A DNA stretch of 10,471 nt from Oscillospiraceae bacterium (GCA_017399325.1 JAFQDY010000084.1:1-10471); one strand, 5' to 3'; positions 1-8,932 are shown, counted from the first letter of the stretch. The notes: generated from the letters alone by a model not told the origin. Made by a program: numbers and translations.

Positions 1-834
1 AACAAACTGCTCCCGGAAGATCCAAACCAAAGCGGTGAACAAACTCATACCGATGGTAGTAAAGGTCAGATAGATCAAGGTAACGCGCTTTGCATTGGTG
101 TTGCCGCCTACGGAAGCCAGCAGTGCAGTCACGCAGGTGCCAAGGTTTGCGCCCAGCACGATGAACAGCGCCTGGTGCAAGTCCATAACGCCGGTACCTA
201 CCATAGTAATGACAACACCGGTGGCGGCGGAAGAACTCTGGATCAGGGCGGTGAAGATCACGCCCACCAGAACCAGCAACAGGGGGAAGTTGATGGTCTG
301 GAAAATGCCCTGGAACAGGTTTTTCACCAGAGAGTTGCCGAAAGCCTGGTCGCTACTCATTATATTCAGACCTACGAAAATCAATCCCAAACCGCTGCAC
401 AAAAGGCCGGCGGTCTTGATTTTTTCTTTTTTCGCAAAGCCCATCATAATGCCGGCAAATGCCAGCAGATACATAGCCATATCGAAGTAGTCGTTCTTCA
501 AAGAGACCAGAAGGCCGGTAACGGTAGTACCGATCTTTGCGCCCATGAGTATGGGGGTTGCCTGCATCAGGGTCATAACGCCTGCGTTAACAAGGCCAAT
601 GACCATAACGGAGGTGGCGGAAGAACTCTGAATGATGGCGGTCACGCCTGCGCCGATGCCCACGCCGGAGAACCGGTTGCCGGCGATGCGGCCCAACATT
701 CTTTTCATGCCCTCGCCGGCGCTTTTTTCCAAGGCGTTACTCATAAAATTCATACCAACGATGAACACGCCCACACCGGCAAGAAGCCAGATCAGGCTTT
801 GGATCAACTGCATAATTTCATTTGCGGTTAACAT
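1..834 (-). CDS. Na/Pi cotransporter family protein (5' part; C-terminus outside window)
   Basis: This integral membrane protein probably moves phosphate with sodium into or out of the cell. The 278 visible residues contain the two inverted copies of the Na_Pi_cotrans domain (PF02690). Each copy has the signature QSSSA (residues 69-73 and 199-203), followed by a matching GAKIGTTVTGLL-type segment (98-109) and GANLGTCVTALLA-type segment (228-240). Hydrophobic helices fill the rest. The codons for the two QSSSA motifs are identical. The ATG at 834-832 follows an AAGGAG ribosome binding site at good spacing, and the frame stays open to the window edge. Bacterial relatives often continue into a C-terminal PhoU-like domain, which would lie beyond position 1. 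The gene follows thiT on the same strand but is separated from it by a strong terminator, so it is probably its own unit. The family call is secure; the transported ion is inferred. Confidence 0.93.
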   Translation of the reverse strand, partial: MLTANEIMQLIQSLIWLLAGVGVFIVGMNFMSNALEKSAGEGMKRMLGRIAGNRFSGVGIGAGVTAIIQSSSATSVMVIGLVNAGVMTLMQATPILMGAKIGTTVTGLLVSLKNDYFDMAMYLLAFAGIMMGFAKKEKIKTAGLLCSGLGLIFVGLNIMSSDQAFGNSLVKNLFQGIFQTINFPLLLVLVGVIFTALIQSSSAATGVVITMVGTGVMDLHQALFIVLGANLGTCVTALLASVGGNTNAKRVTLIYLTFTTIGMSLFTALVWIFREQFV

Positions 835-908
835 AGGAAAACTCCTTTCTGATCGGGGGTCGAATCAAGCGGTTAGTGTAAAGTATTCCAAACTTCCCCA
901 TCATAATT

Positions 909-937
909 AAATTATCATATTTTGTGAACATTGTAAA
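909..937 (-). promoter_or_regulatory. Predicted promoter of the Na/Pi cotransporter gene
   Basis: Reading the minus strand, TTTACA (937-932) is followed after 17 bases by TAATTT (914-909), with a TG one base upstream of the -10 as in extended -10 promoters. It lies in AT-rich DNA between the upstream terminator and the gene and would give a leader of roughly 70 bases. This is a sequence match only. Confidence 0.5.
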
Positions 938-952
938 GAACAAATAATACAC

Positions 953-988
953 AAAAACACGGCAGAGAAAGGGCGTTCTCTGCCGTGT
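953..988 (-). terminator. Rho-independent terminator downstream of thiT
   Basis: A perfect 13-bp inverted repeat (957-969 with 976-988, arms ACACGGCAGAGAA and TTCTCTGCCGTGT, 6-base loop) is followed on the minus strand by a run of five T. It lies after thiT and repeat copy 1 and before the Na/Pi promoter, so it should end the thiT transcript. Confidence 0.85.
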
Positions 989-1008
989 AAATGCACAATA
1001 CAATATGA

Positions 1009-1027
1009 AATGCAAAATGCAGAATGA
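1009..1027 (+). repeat. Short A-rich repeat shared with 9078-9096
   Basis: The 19 bases AATGCAAAATGCAGAATGA match the reverse complement of 9078-9096 at 17 positions. Both copies lie in non-coding DNA beside palindromic repeats: this one abuts repeat copy 1, and the other lies beside the zupT stop codon. No function is evident. Confidence 0.45.
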
Positions 1028-1028
1028 T

Positions 1029-1154
1029 CTTGGCGCCCCCTCCGGGGGAGCTGGCAAAAATCTCTGATTTTTGACTGAGGGGGTTATACAGATTCAGGAA
1101 AACCCTCTCTGCCTGCCCTTGCGGGCAGCCACCTCTCCCAAAGGGAGAGGCAAG
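1029..1154 (-). repeat. Palindromic intergenic repeat, copy 1 (MITE-like)
   Basis: Read on the minus strand this element has a hairpin arm GCCTCTCCC-TTT-GGGAGAGG, a TGCCC-GCAA-GGGCA hairpin, GAGAGGGTT facing AACCCCCTC (one mismatch), an AAAATC/GATTTT hairpin, and a closing CCCCC/GGGGG arm. The order of parts and the CAGTC...GCCAGCT stretch match copies 2 and 3, although the arm sequences differ. It encodes no protein. It may be a non-autonomous mobile element that also forms RNA structure after thiT. Confidence 0.65.
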
Positions 1155-1171
1155 TTGGCTCTCAATTCCGG

Positions 1172-1825
1172 TCAGGCGACTTTTGTAACGATCTTGGGCA
1201 CGCGGGCCAACAGAACCGAAACAATAGCGGTGCAAATGATCTCGGGGATCATATAAAATCCGTTATACACCACCGAATACACCAGTCCCAACGCAACGGG
1301 GCTGAGTTTCTCCACCAACTGCGCGCCCCAGGCAGGGAAGCCGTCCTGGGTGAAGAACCATTCGGCATAGGAAGAAAACAGTATGTAGCCGGAGGCGATG
1401 TGGGTCACATACCGCAGACCCAGCGCCACAACAGAGCCGCACATCAAAGAAAGGCCGGGGTTTTTGATCCGGTTTCGGAACATACCGCCCAGACCCAGCA
1501 CGGTAAATGCCACGATGTAGTCAAGCAGGCACATTGCCAGGGCGTTGACGATCATGGCGTTGTCGCCAAAGTAACCGGGTAAAAATGCGGCGCTGACGGT
1601 CTTTGCGCCCAAAGCCATTTCCAGCAGGGCGTAAACAAAGCCGGAGAAAAGACCCCATTTTACGCCGTGGCGGTAAGAGATCAGCACCACCGGCAGCATG
1701 CTGACGATGGTCAGTTGTCCGCCGAAGGGCTGTTCCGGAATGAAGAGTTTGGAAACCAGTTCCAGCACGATCGCGATGGCCAAAAGCATTGCGCTTTCGG
1801 TGATCCGTTTTGTTTTGTTTGCCAT
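1172..1825 (-). CDS. thiT: ECF transporter S component, thiamine-specific (ThiT)
   Basis: This is the membrane substrate-binding subunit that captures thiamine for an energy-coupling factor transporter; the shared ECF A and T subunits must be encoded elsewhere. The 217 residues form about six hydrophobic helices. They include family-typical stretches: a conserved GGQLTIVSMLPVVLISYRHG-like segment at residues 35-54, E69 in a helix, RYVTHIASG (138-146) with H142, and YNGFYMIPE (187-195). The glutamate, histidine and YN residues correspond to thiamine-contacting positions known in ThiT. A loop with W156 and W166 lies between the last helices. The start ATG follows AAGGAGGT, with a small GCTGTT/AACAGC hairpin (1840-1854) just upstream of it. 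The TPP riboswitch ahead of the gene on the same strand strongly supports thiamine as the substrate. The leader is unusually long, about 400 bases, because a repeat element sits in it. Confidence 0.93.
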   Translation of the reverse strand: MANKTKRITESAMLLAIAIVLELVSKLFIPEQPFGGQLTIVSMLPVVLISYRHGVKWGLFSGFVYALLEMALGAKTVSAAFLPGYFGDNAMIVNALAMCLLDYIVAFTVLGLGGMFRNRIKNPGLSLMCGSVVALGLRYVTHIASGYILFSSYAEWFFTQDGFPAWGAQLVEKLSPVALGLVYSVVYNGFYMIPEIICTAIVSVLLARVPKIVTKVA

Positions 1826-1888
1826 AAAGATACCTCCTTGCTGTTGTTAACAGCCTAAGGACAAGACTACCTTGCCACCTGTAAAGAC

Positions 1889-2016
1889 AAGCCTTCCCCT
1901 TGAGGGGAAGGTGTCAGCCGAACAGGCTGACGGATGAGGTGTTTTGCGGAAACGGACTACACCTCATCAGGCCAAAATCCAAGATTTTTGCCAGCTTCTC
2001 CTCGAGGAGAAGCCTT
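1889..2016 (+). repeat. Palindromic intergenic repeat, copy 2, in the thiT leader
   Basis: The element has five visible parts: hairpin CCTTCCCC-TTGA-GGGGAAGG (1892-1911); GTCAGCC-GAACA-GGCTGAC (1913-1931); a 10-bp stem GATGAGGTGT/ACACCTCATC (1933-1942 with 1959-1968); AAAATC/GATTTT (1974-1988); and a perfect 20-base palindrome at 1994-2013. The outer arms form imperfect terminal inverted repeats, and AGACAA-like bases flank both ends in inverted orientation. There is no coding content. It lies between the riboswitch terminator and thiT, so it is transcribed in the thiT leader. Confidence 0.75.
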
Positions 2017-2047
2017 TGTTGTCTGGGGAAAGAAAGGGAGTTTGTCC

Positions 2048-2098
2048 AAAAAAAATAATGTATCGCAAAGCAACCTGTCCTAGGTGCAATGCGATACA
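2048..2098 (-). terminator. Riboswitch-controlled intrinsic terminator of the thiT leader
   Basis: TGTATCGCA and TGCGATACA (2098-2090 with 2067-2059) form a perfect 9-bp stem that continues inward as GCACCT/AGGTTGC with one bulge. On the minus strand it is followed by TTATTTTTTTT. It sits just after the TPP aptamer and before thiT, as expected for the expression platform of a switch acting by transcription termination. Confidence 0.88.
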
Positions 2099-2115
2099 AA
2101 GGTATCTTCAGCATC
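2088..2115 (-). promoter_or_regulatory. Predicted antiterminator competing with aptamer P1 and terminator
   Basis: Reading the minus strand, GATGC (2115-2111) can pair with GCATT (2092-2088, one G-U) and GATAC (2106-2102) with GTATC (2097-2093), closing a CTTT loop. This takes the 5' arm of the terminator. It also uses the GA at 2115-2114 that belongs to the 3' strand of aptamer stem P1, so ligand-bound P1 and the antiterminator exclude each other. Pairing was read by eye. Confidence 0.6.
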
Positions 2116-2205
2116 TTTTCCTACGACGGTACTGACCGTATCAGGTTCACGGGTTAGGGCCACAAAGCCCAATCTCAGCCGGATGCGTCCGGCTCCCCGA
2201 AGACG
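2112..2205 (-). ncRNA. TPP (thiamine pyrophosphate) riboswitch aptamer
   Basis: The minus strand carries the conserved THI-element signature in order: GGGG after the 5' P1 strand, CTGAGA (2178-2173), ACCCGTGAACCTGAT (2154-2140), an ACGGT-CAGT-ACCGT hairpin, then CGTAGGAAA. P1 can form from TCTT (2203-2200) and AAGA (2117-2114). TPP binding should stabilise P1 and allow the downstream terminator to form, switching thiT off when thiamine is plentiful. Position, strand and expression platform all fit thiT control. Confidence 0.95.
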
Positions 2206-2228
2206 ATGGTTTCTATGCGATTAACTTC

Positions 2229-2256
2229 ATTATAGCAAGGCTTTTCGGTTTGTCAA
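2229..2256 (-). promoter_or_regulatory. Consensus sigma-A promoter of the riboswitch-thiT unit
   Basis: TTGACA (2256-2251), 16 bases, then TATAAT (2234-2229): both hexamers match consensus exactly. Transcription should start near 2222, shortly before the aptamer. The gtrA stop codon TGA (2255-2253) lies within the -35 hexamer, so the thiT unit begins where the upstream gene ends. Confidence 0.85.
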
Positions 2257-2672
2257 GCCTTTTTCCGGAATACGAAAAACCGCTGGCCCAGATAGTTCAG
2301 GCAGATGAAAAGACCCATGCCCACTACCATTGCGATGTTTTCCTGCACGGTCTTGCCCGCGCCGGAAAGCAGAAGAAGCGCCAAAGGCTTTGCCACGCCG
2401 TAGGCCACAAAATAGCACAGGGCGATGTGGAGCACAAACCGGAAAAAGGGGTGCCCCGGGCATTTTTCCGCGTGGAATGTGAAACGCCGGTTCAGCAGAT
2501 AACTGGAAATGCTGCCCACCACATAGTTGGAGGCGGTGGAAAACCAGTAACCCAAATGGAACACATTATAAAATATGAACATCACGGCGCAACCGATGGC
2601 CGTATTCACCAGTCCCACCAAAAAATAGCGCAAAAAAGTCTTGTCAAACAGACTGTGGATTATCTCTCTCAA
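2253..2672 (-). CDS. GtrA-like family membrane protein
   Basis: This small four-helix membrane protein (139 residues) belongs to the GtrA/DPMS-type family (PF04138). Members are thought to move or help move lipid-linked sugars across the membrane during glycan decoration. Typical features are the YFLVGLVNTAIG-type first helix (residues 16-27), SSYLLNRRFTF between helices 2 and 3 (56-66), and the C-terminal NYLGQRFFVFR (125-135). The start is a TTG codon: an in-frame TGA lies three codons upstream, no ATG is available, and AAGGTG sits seven bases before it. It follows the HIT gene by 53 bases, so it may be the last gene of that operon or have its own weak promoter. No glycosyltransferase partner is seen nearby, so its substrate is unknown. 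Confidence 0.88.
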   Translation of the reverse strand: MREIIHSLFDKTFLRYFLVGLVNTAIGCAVMFIFYNVFHLGYWFSTASNYVVGSISSYLLNRRFTFHAEKCPGHPFFRFVLHIALCYFVAYGVAKPLALLLLSGAGKTVQENIAMVVGMGLFICLNYLGQRFFVFRKKA

Positions 2673-2692
2673 TGTTGCTCACCTTGTTTTTA

Positions 2693-2717
2693 ATATTCCC
2701 AAAAAGTTTGGAAATAT
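2693..2717 (-). other. Weak hairpin between HIT gene and gtrA
   Basis: ATATTTCC and GGGAATAT (2717-2710 and 2700-2693) can form an 8-bp stem with one G-U and a 9-base loop just after the HIT gene. It lacks a T run downstream on the minus strand, so it is not a convincing terminator. It might be a processing or stabilising stem-loop. Confidence 0.3.
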
Positions 2718-2725
2718 ACGGAAAT

Positions 2726-3061
2726 TTACATAGATTCCGACAGAATCTTGCCGCCTAAAATGTGAAAATGCAGGTGTTTTACCGACTGACGCGCATCGTC
2801 GCCGCAGTTAGAAACCACCCGGTAGCCGTTTGTCAGGTTTTCCGCCTTTGCAATTTGGGGGATCACCTCAAAAATGTGGGCGACCAAACCGCTGTTTTCG
2901 GCATTGACCGCGTCAACAGAGGGCAGATGCTCTTTGGGGATCACCAGAATGTGGGTGGGCGCCTGGGGGTTGATATCCCGGAAGGCGTAGACCAGTTCGT
3001 CCTCGTAGACTTTGGCGGAGGGAATGTCCCCCTTAATAATTTTACAGAAAATGCAATCCAT
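2726..3061 (-). CDS. HIT family nucleotide-binding protein (HinT-like)
   Basis: This cytoplasmic histidine-triad protein of 111 residues probably hydrolyses purine nucleoside phosphoramidates or related AMP conjugates, as HinT proteins do. The triad HLHFHILGG is at residues 96-104, with H96, H98 and H100 forming the HxHxH core. The N-terminus CIFCKIIKG (3-11) has the two cysteines common in zinc-containing members, and FRDINPQAPTHILVIPKEH (27-45) is family-typical. Length matches the family. The ATG follows AGGAGG, which overlaps the TAG stop of the upstream COG2426 gene, so the two are likely translationally coupled. HIT proteins rarely show their substrate by context, and the neighbours here do not settle it. 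Confidence 0.95.
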   Translation of the reverse strand: MDCIFCKIIKGDIPSAKVYEDELVYAFRDINPQAPTHILVIPKEHLPSVDAVNAENSGLVAHIFEVIPQIAKAENLTNGYRVVSNCGDDARQSVKHLHFHILGGKILSESM

Positions 3062-3072
3062 ATGTTTACCTC

Positions 3073-3543
3073 CTAAAATCCTAAAACGGCAAAAACGCCT
3101 GTGCTGGCCAGCGCCATAATGATGCCGGCGATCACCACGCCTGCGGATACGGACAAAACCGTGGACTTAAAGCCCATATCCAGAAAACTTGCGCCCAGTG
3201 TGCCGGTCCAGGCGCCGGTGCCGGGAATGGGAATGCCCACAAACAGCATCAGGGCGATAAACAACCCGCCCCGGCCGGTTTTTTTCACCAGTTTCTGTCC
3301 GGCGTGCTCGCCTTTCACAAGGAAAAAGGTGAAAATTTTGCCGATGTATTTCTTATTTGCCCCCCAATGGAGCACTTTTCTTGCAAAAAAGTAGATGACC
3401 GGTACCGGGAGCATATTGCCCAGCACGCACACGGCAAGCGCCGGAAAAAAGGGCAGGTCCATACCCATAGCGATGGGCATAGCGCCCCGCAGTTCCACGA
3501 TGGGAACCATGGATATGAAGAAAACGGTAAGATATTTTACCAT
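3073..3543 (-). CDS. COG2426-type small multi-drug export family membrane protein
   Basis: This is an integral membrane protein of 156 residues with about four to five hydrophobic segments. It matches the family annotated as putative small multi-drug export protein (PF06695, COG2426). Recognisable blocks are MVPIVELRGAMPIAMG (residues 12-27) and GIPIPGTGAWTGTLGA (103-118). Despite the family name, its function is not well established; I would treat it as an uncharacterised membrane protein, possibly a transporter. The ATG follows AAAGGAGA. It starts 27 bases after the lipoprotein gene and its TAG stop overlaps the HIT gene's ribosome binding site, so it is inside an operon. Confidence 0.88.
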   Translation of the reverse strand: MVKYLTVFFISMVPIVELRGAMPIAMGMDLPFFPALAVCVLGNMLPVPVIYFFARKVLHWGANKKYIGKIFTFFLVKGEHAGQKLVKKTGRGGLFIALMLFVGIPIPGTGAWTGTLGASFLDMGFKSTVLSVSAGVVIAGIIMALASTGVFAVLGF

Positions 3544-3570
3544 GGAAGATCTCCTTTATTTATCTGCAAG

Positions 3571-5112
3571 TCAGACGGTGGTCCGTATCTGAGCAAGGGT
3601 CTTGCCCAGAGAGTAATAGAACACATTGTCCCGGGAGGGATTCAGGTCGGAAAACAGACCCCGGGTGGCGTAAACCGCGTAGGAACGGAACAGGATCGGG
3701 CATAAAAGGCCGTTGTCCATCACCATTTTGTGGAGGGAGAAGTAGTTACCGTGGTTTTCGATGGCCTGCAAACTGAGCGAGTAGGCGGCCAGGTCGTTGA
3801 CGCCGCCCCAACTTAAGTCACCGTAAGTGGCAAAAAAGGGCGTTAAGTCCATGGTGGGCGACAGCCGTGTCTGACCCAGGTAAATGTCAAACTCCCGGTT
3901 TTTCAGGGCTTTTGTATAGGCTTTTGTGCCCAGTTCTTTCATGGTTACGTTCAGTCCGCCCGCTTCCAGCATTTCGGCGATCTTCCGGGCCACCCGCAGG
4001 CGCAAAGAGTCGTCGGAATTGACCAAAAAGACAACTTCGTAGCCGGAAAATCCGGAAGCAGACACCGCCTCGGCGTATTTTTCCGGGGCGTAGGCGTAGC
4101 GGTCAGCCAAAGTCTGGCTGTAATAGGGAAACAAAGGTGAAGCAGGCAGGGTGGCGCTTCGGGCAAAGTCCCGGTAGTAATTTTCTACCAGAAGATCTCT
4201 GTCCACCGCGTAGGTCAGGGCCACCCGCAGGCCGTCATTTTGGAAAACTTCACTGTCTGCACTGGTGGCAAGGTACAGGAAAATGCCGTTTTCGCAGTCC
4301 CAAAGTTCGTAGTCGCACCGGTAGTCCGCATAGCGGTCAGAGCCCGGGTCAACGCAGGCTAGAGACAAGTCCTCAAACTCGAACTGGTCGCGGATGTGGT
4401 TGGGTGACTCCGCGGCAAACAAGGTGATGGTCTCGGCGGTGATGGGCATAGTGGGGCTGCACCACCAGTTCTGCCGTTTCTGCAAAACGGCGGAACTGCC
4501 GGAAACCTGCAAACTGTAAGGGCCTGTACCAAGGGGGTTTTCCGCAGAAACCTGCAGGGCAGGCACGATGGGAATGTCCAAAAGCAGGGGCAGATGCTCC
4601 ATAGGGGTATCCAAAGCGATCACGATGCCGCCGTCGGCGGATTTGGTGATGGCGGAAATGTGCAGGAATCGGCCGGCGTAGAAACTGCTGCTTTGGGCGG
4701 CCGACAAACTGGCGATCACATCGTCAGCGGTGATAACCGTGCCGTCGGAGAAGGTGGCCCGTTCCAGATAGAATGTATAGGTCTTCTGGTCGGTGGTGAC
4801 GGTGAAATTTTTGCACAAAATGGGCTCTGCGGTATAATTTCTGTCCACAAAGAACAGACCTTGATAAACAAGGGTCAGCAGCGCCCGATTGGTAAAGTCG
4901 TTGCACTGATAGGGGTTCAGCGGCTGGTCTTTGTAGTAGGCAAGGCTGAGGGATTGGGGCTGCTGGTTGGTGTTCTGATTGGGGTTGACAGGGGCAGCGT
5001 TGTCGCCGTCGGAACTTAAGCCGTCACCTGTGGGAACGTAGACCGAATCGCCTACGCTGCAGCCGCACAAAAGCAGACACAGACACAGGGTCAGCGCCAA
5101 CAATCGTTTCAT
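3571..5112 (-). CDS. ABC transporter substrate-binding lipoprotein, family 5 (peptide/oligopeptide type)
   Basis: This extracytoplasmic solute-binding lipoprotein has 513 residues, near the usual family 5 length. The N-terminus has two positive residues, a leucine/cysteine-rich hydrophobic stretch and a lipobox LCGC with the lipidated cysteine at residue 18. A flexible Asn/Gln/Pro-rich linker follows at about 26-52. SBP_bac_5 (PF00496) signatures include FSDGTVITADD (121-131), a GTGPYS segment near the middle, and an RVALTYAVDRDLL stretch. Family members bind peptides, nickel or other small solutes and hand them to an ABC permease. No permease or ATPase gene lies nearby, so it may serve a transporter encoded elsewhere or act as a sensor; the ligand cannot be read from the sequence. 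The ATG follows AAAGGAGG, 17 bases after the pgeF stop. Confidence 0.9.
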   Translation of the reverse strand: MKRLLALTLCLCLLLCGCSVGDSVYVPTGDGLSSDGDNAAPVNPNQNTNQQPQSLSLAYYKDQPLNPYQCNDFTNRALLTLVYQGLFFVDRNYTAEPILCKNFTVTTDQKTYTFYLERATFSDGTVITADDVIASLSAAQSSSFYAGRFLHISAITKSADGGIVIALDTPMEHLPLLLDIPIVPALQVSAENPLGTGPYSLQVSGSSAVLQKRQNWWCSPTMPITAETITLFAAESPNHIRDQFEFEDLSLACVDPGSDRYADYRCDYELWDCENGIFLYLATSADSEVFQNDGLRVALTYAVDRDLLVENYYRDFARSATLPASPLFPYYSQTLADRYAYAPEKYAEAVSASGFSGYEVVFLVNSDDSLRLRVARKIAEMLEAGGLNVTMKELGTKAYTKALKNREFDIYLGQTRLSPTMDLTPFFATYGDLSWGGVNDLAAYSLSLQAIENHGNYFSLHKMVMDNGLLCPILFRSYAVYATRGLFSDLNPSRDNVFYYSLGKTLAQIRTTV

Positions 5113-5129
5113 TTTCTTGCCTCCTTTCT

Positions 5130-5918
5130 TTATCTGACGATCACCGCGCCTTGCGAGCCCCGATGGCCTTGGGTCACCCGATGGGACCAGAAAAGGTGGG
5201 GGTCACAGGCGGTACAATGGGTGGAGATTTCGATGTTTTGGACACCTGCAGCGCGCAGGCAAAGGGCGTTCAAGCCTTTTAAGTCCACGAAGAATTTGTC
5301 GTTTTTGGGAGTAATAAAGGGGTTTGCTTCCGCCCCGAATGCGGAGATCATCGCGCTTGGCACATCGGCATCGGTTTCAAAGCAGCATGGGCCGATATTG
5401 GGGCCGATGGCGGCGCAAATGTCTTTCGGGTCGCAGCCGAAAGCCGAGACCATTGTCTCCACGGTTTTTGCGGCAATTTTGAGCGCCGTGCCACGCCAGC
5501 CGGCGTGGGCCGCGCCCACCGCCCCGGTGACCGGGTCAAAAAACAAAATGGGGGTGCAATCGGCGGAAAAGACCATCAGGGCAACGCCTTTTTCGTTGGT
5601 GACAAGGCCGTCGCATTCCGGGTAATCGGCGTGGCAAAGGCTGCCTTTGCAATCGGTTTTGTCAACCACACGGACAATGTCACTGTGGACTTGGTGGGTC
5701 AGCACCAAGTCGTGGGCGGAAAAGCCCAAACTAGACCCCAAAATGCGGTAGTTTTCGGCCACATTTTCCATGGTATCGCCCCGGTTTGCGCCCAGATTCA
5801 GGCTGGATAAATACCCTTCGCTCACGCCGCCAAGACGCGTGGTAAAGGCGTGGGAAGGGGCGATATTTCCCGCCGTAAGATATTCCAAAGAACCAAATTT
5901 TCGAATCGTTACAGACAT
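5130..5918 (-). CDS. pgeF: PgeF/YfiH-family (laccase-domain) purine nucleoside phosphorylase-like protein
   Basis: This is a cytoplasmic 262-residue member of the COG1496 Cu-oxidase_4 family. Members were named polyphenol oxidases or laccases. Later work describes purine nucleoside phosphorylase/adenosine deaminase activity and, for E. coli YfiH, a peptidoglycan-editing role. The metal and catalytic triad is visible as H78 in THQVHS, C121 in SADCTPILFFDP and H138 in AAHAGWRGT. GPNIGPCCFE and RGSQGAVI near the C-terminus are also conserved. The ATG at 5918 is the only plausible start because a TAA lies four codons upstream, yet no clear ribosome binding site precedes it. That is unlike the other genes here. 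Repeat copy 3 ends just upstream and may have displaced the original leader. It appears to head the operon that includes the lipoprotein gene. Confidence 0.92.
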   Translation of the reverse strand: MSVTIRKFGSLEYLTAGNIAPSHAFTTRLGGVSEGYLSSLNLGANRGDTMENVAENYRILGSSLGFSAHDLVLTHQVHSDIVRVVDKTDCKGSLCHADYPECDGLVTNEKGVALMVFSADCTPILFFDPVTGAVGAAHAGWRGTALKIAAKTVETMVSAFGCDPKDICAAIGPNIGPCCFETDADVPSAMISAFGAEANPFITPKNDKFFVDLKGLNALCLRAAGVQNIEISTHCTACDPHLFWSHRVTQGHRGSQGAVIVR

Positions 5919-5940
5919 AATACTATCTTAATTGAGAATG

Positions 5941-6106
5941 AGCCTTCTCCTTGAGGAGAAGGTGGCCCGGCAAAGCCGGGTCGGATGAGGTGTTGTCAAA
6001 CATTTCCACCTCATCAGTCTCGCTTTGCTCGACAGCTTCCGCCTGGGGTGCTAACTGTCCGTAAGCCACAAAATGGCAACGGACAGTAAGCCCTCAAGGG
6101 GAAGCC

Positions 6107-6108
<2 letters not shown>
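5941..6108 (+). repeat. Palindromic intergenic repeat, copy 3, abutting the secA stop
   Basis: This copy has hairpin CCTTCTCC-TTGA-GGAGAAGG (5943-5962), CCCGGC-AAA-GCCGGG (5966-5980), a 9-bp stem GATGAGGTG/CACCTCATC (5984-5992 with 6007-6015), then CAGTCTCGCTTTGCTCGACAGCTTCC-type sequence. Its right arm is split: GCTTCC at about 6035-6040 and CCTCAAGGGGAAGC (6092-6105) are separated by about 50 bases. The element reaches the TAA stop codon of secA. It shares plan and many bases with copy 2, with compensatory differences in the stems. Confidence 0.75.
6041..6091. repeat. Hairpin insert nested in the right arm of repeat copy 3
   Basis: About 50 bases interrupt the arm palindrome. They contain ACTGTCCGT (6054-6062) and ACGGACAGT (6079-6087), with GCCA/TGGC inside and a CAAAA loop, giving a 13-bp stem with a small internal mismatch. 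A GCC occurs at each edge (6041-6043 and 6090-6092), a possible but very short target duplication. Confidence 0.55.
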
Positions 6109-8842
<2,734 letters not shown>

Positions 8843-8872
8843 AACGGTCTCCTTGTGGGCATAATTTTAATC

Positions 8873-8881
8873 ATTATAACA
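8873..8881 (-). promoter_or_regulatory. Extended -10 promoter of secA
   Basis: The minus strand reads TG-T-TATAAT (-10 hexamer at 8878-8873), an exact extended -10 about 30 bases before the secA start. No good -35 is present at 16-18 bases; the best TTG-like hexamer is 22 bases away. The extended -10 may compensate. Confidence 0.6.
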
Positions 8882-8932
8882 CATCTGCACCGAAAATAAT
8901 AGACAATTTTATGAACGAGGAGAAATAATTAT

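Noticed and set aside
175..831. Plus-strand open frame of 218 codons, rich in His, Gly, Ala and Gln
   Set aside because: It lies fully opposite the Na/Pi cotransporter gene, whose QSSSA motifs and start signals are clear. The His/Gln-rich translation is a frame artefact.
818..1235. Small minus-strand open frames in the gap before the Na/Pi gene
   Set aside because: They cross the terminator, repeat copy 1 and the thiT 3' end, have no ribosome binding site and translate hairpin sequence.
2693..2717. Terminator between the HIT gene and gtrA
   Set aside because: The stem is short, contains a G-U pair and is followed by TAAAAAC on the minus strand, not a T run.
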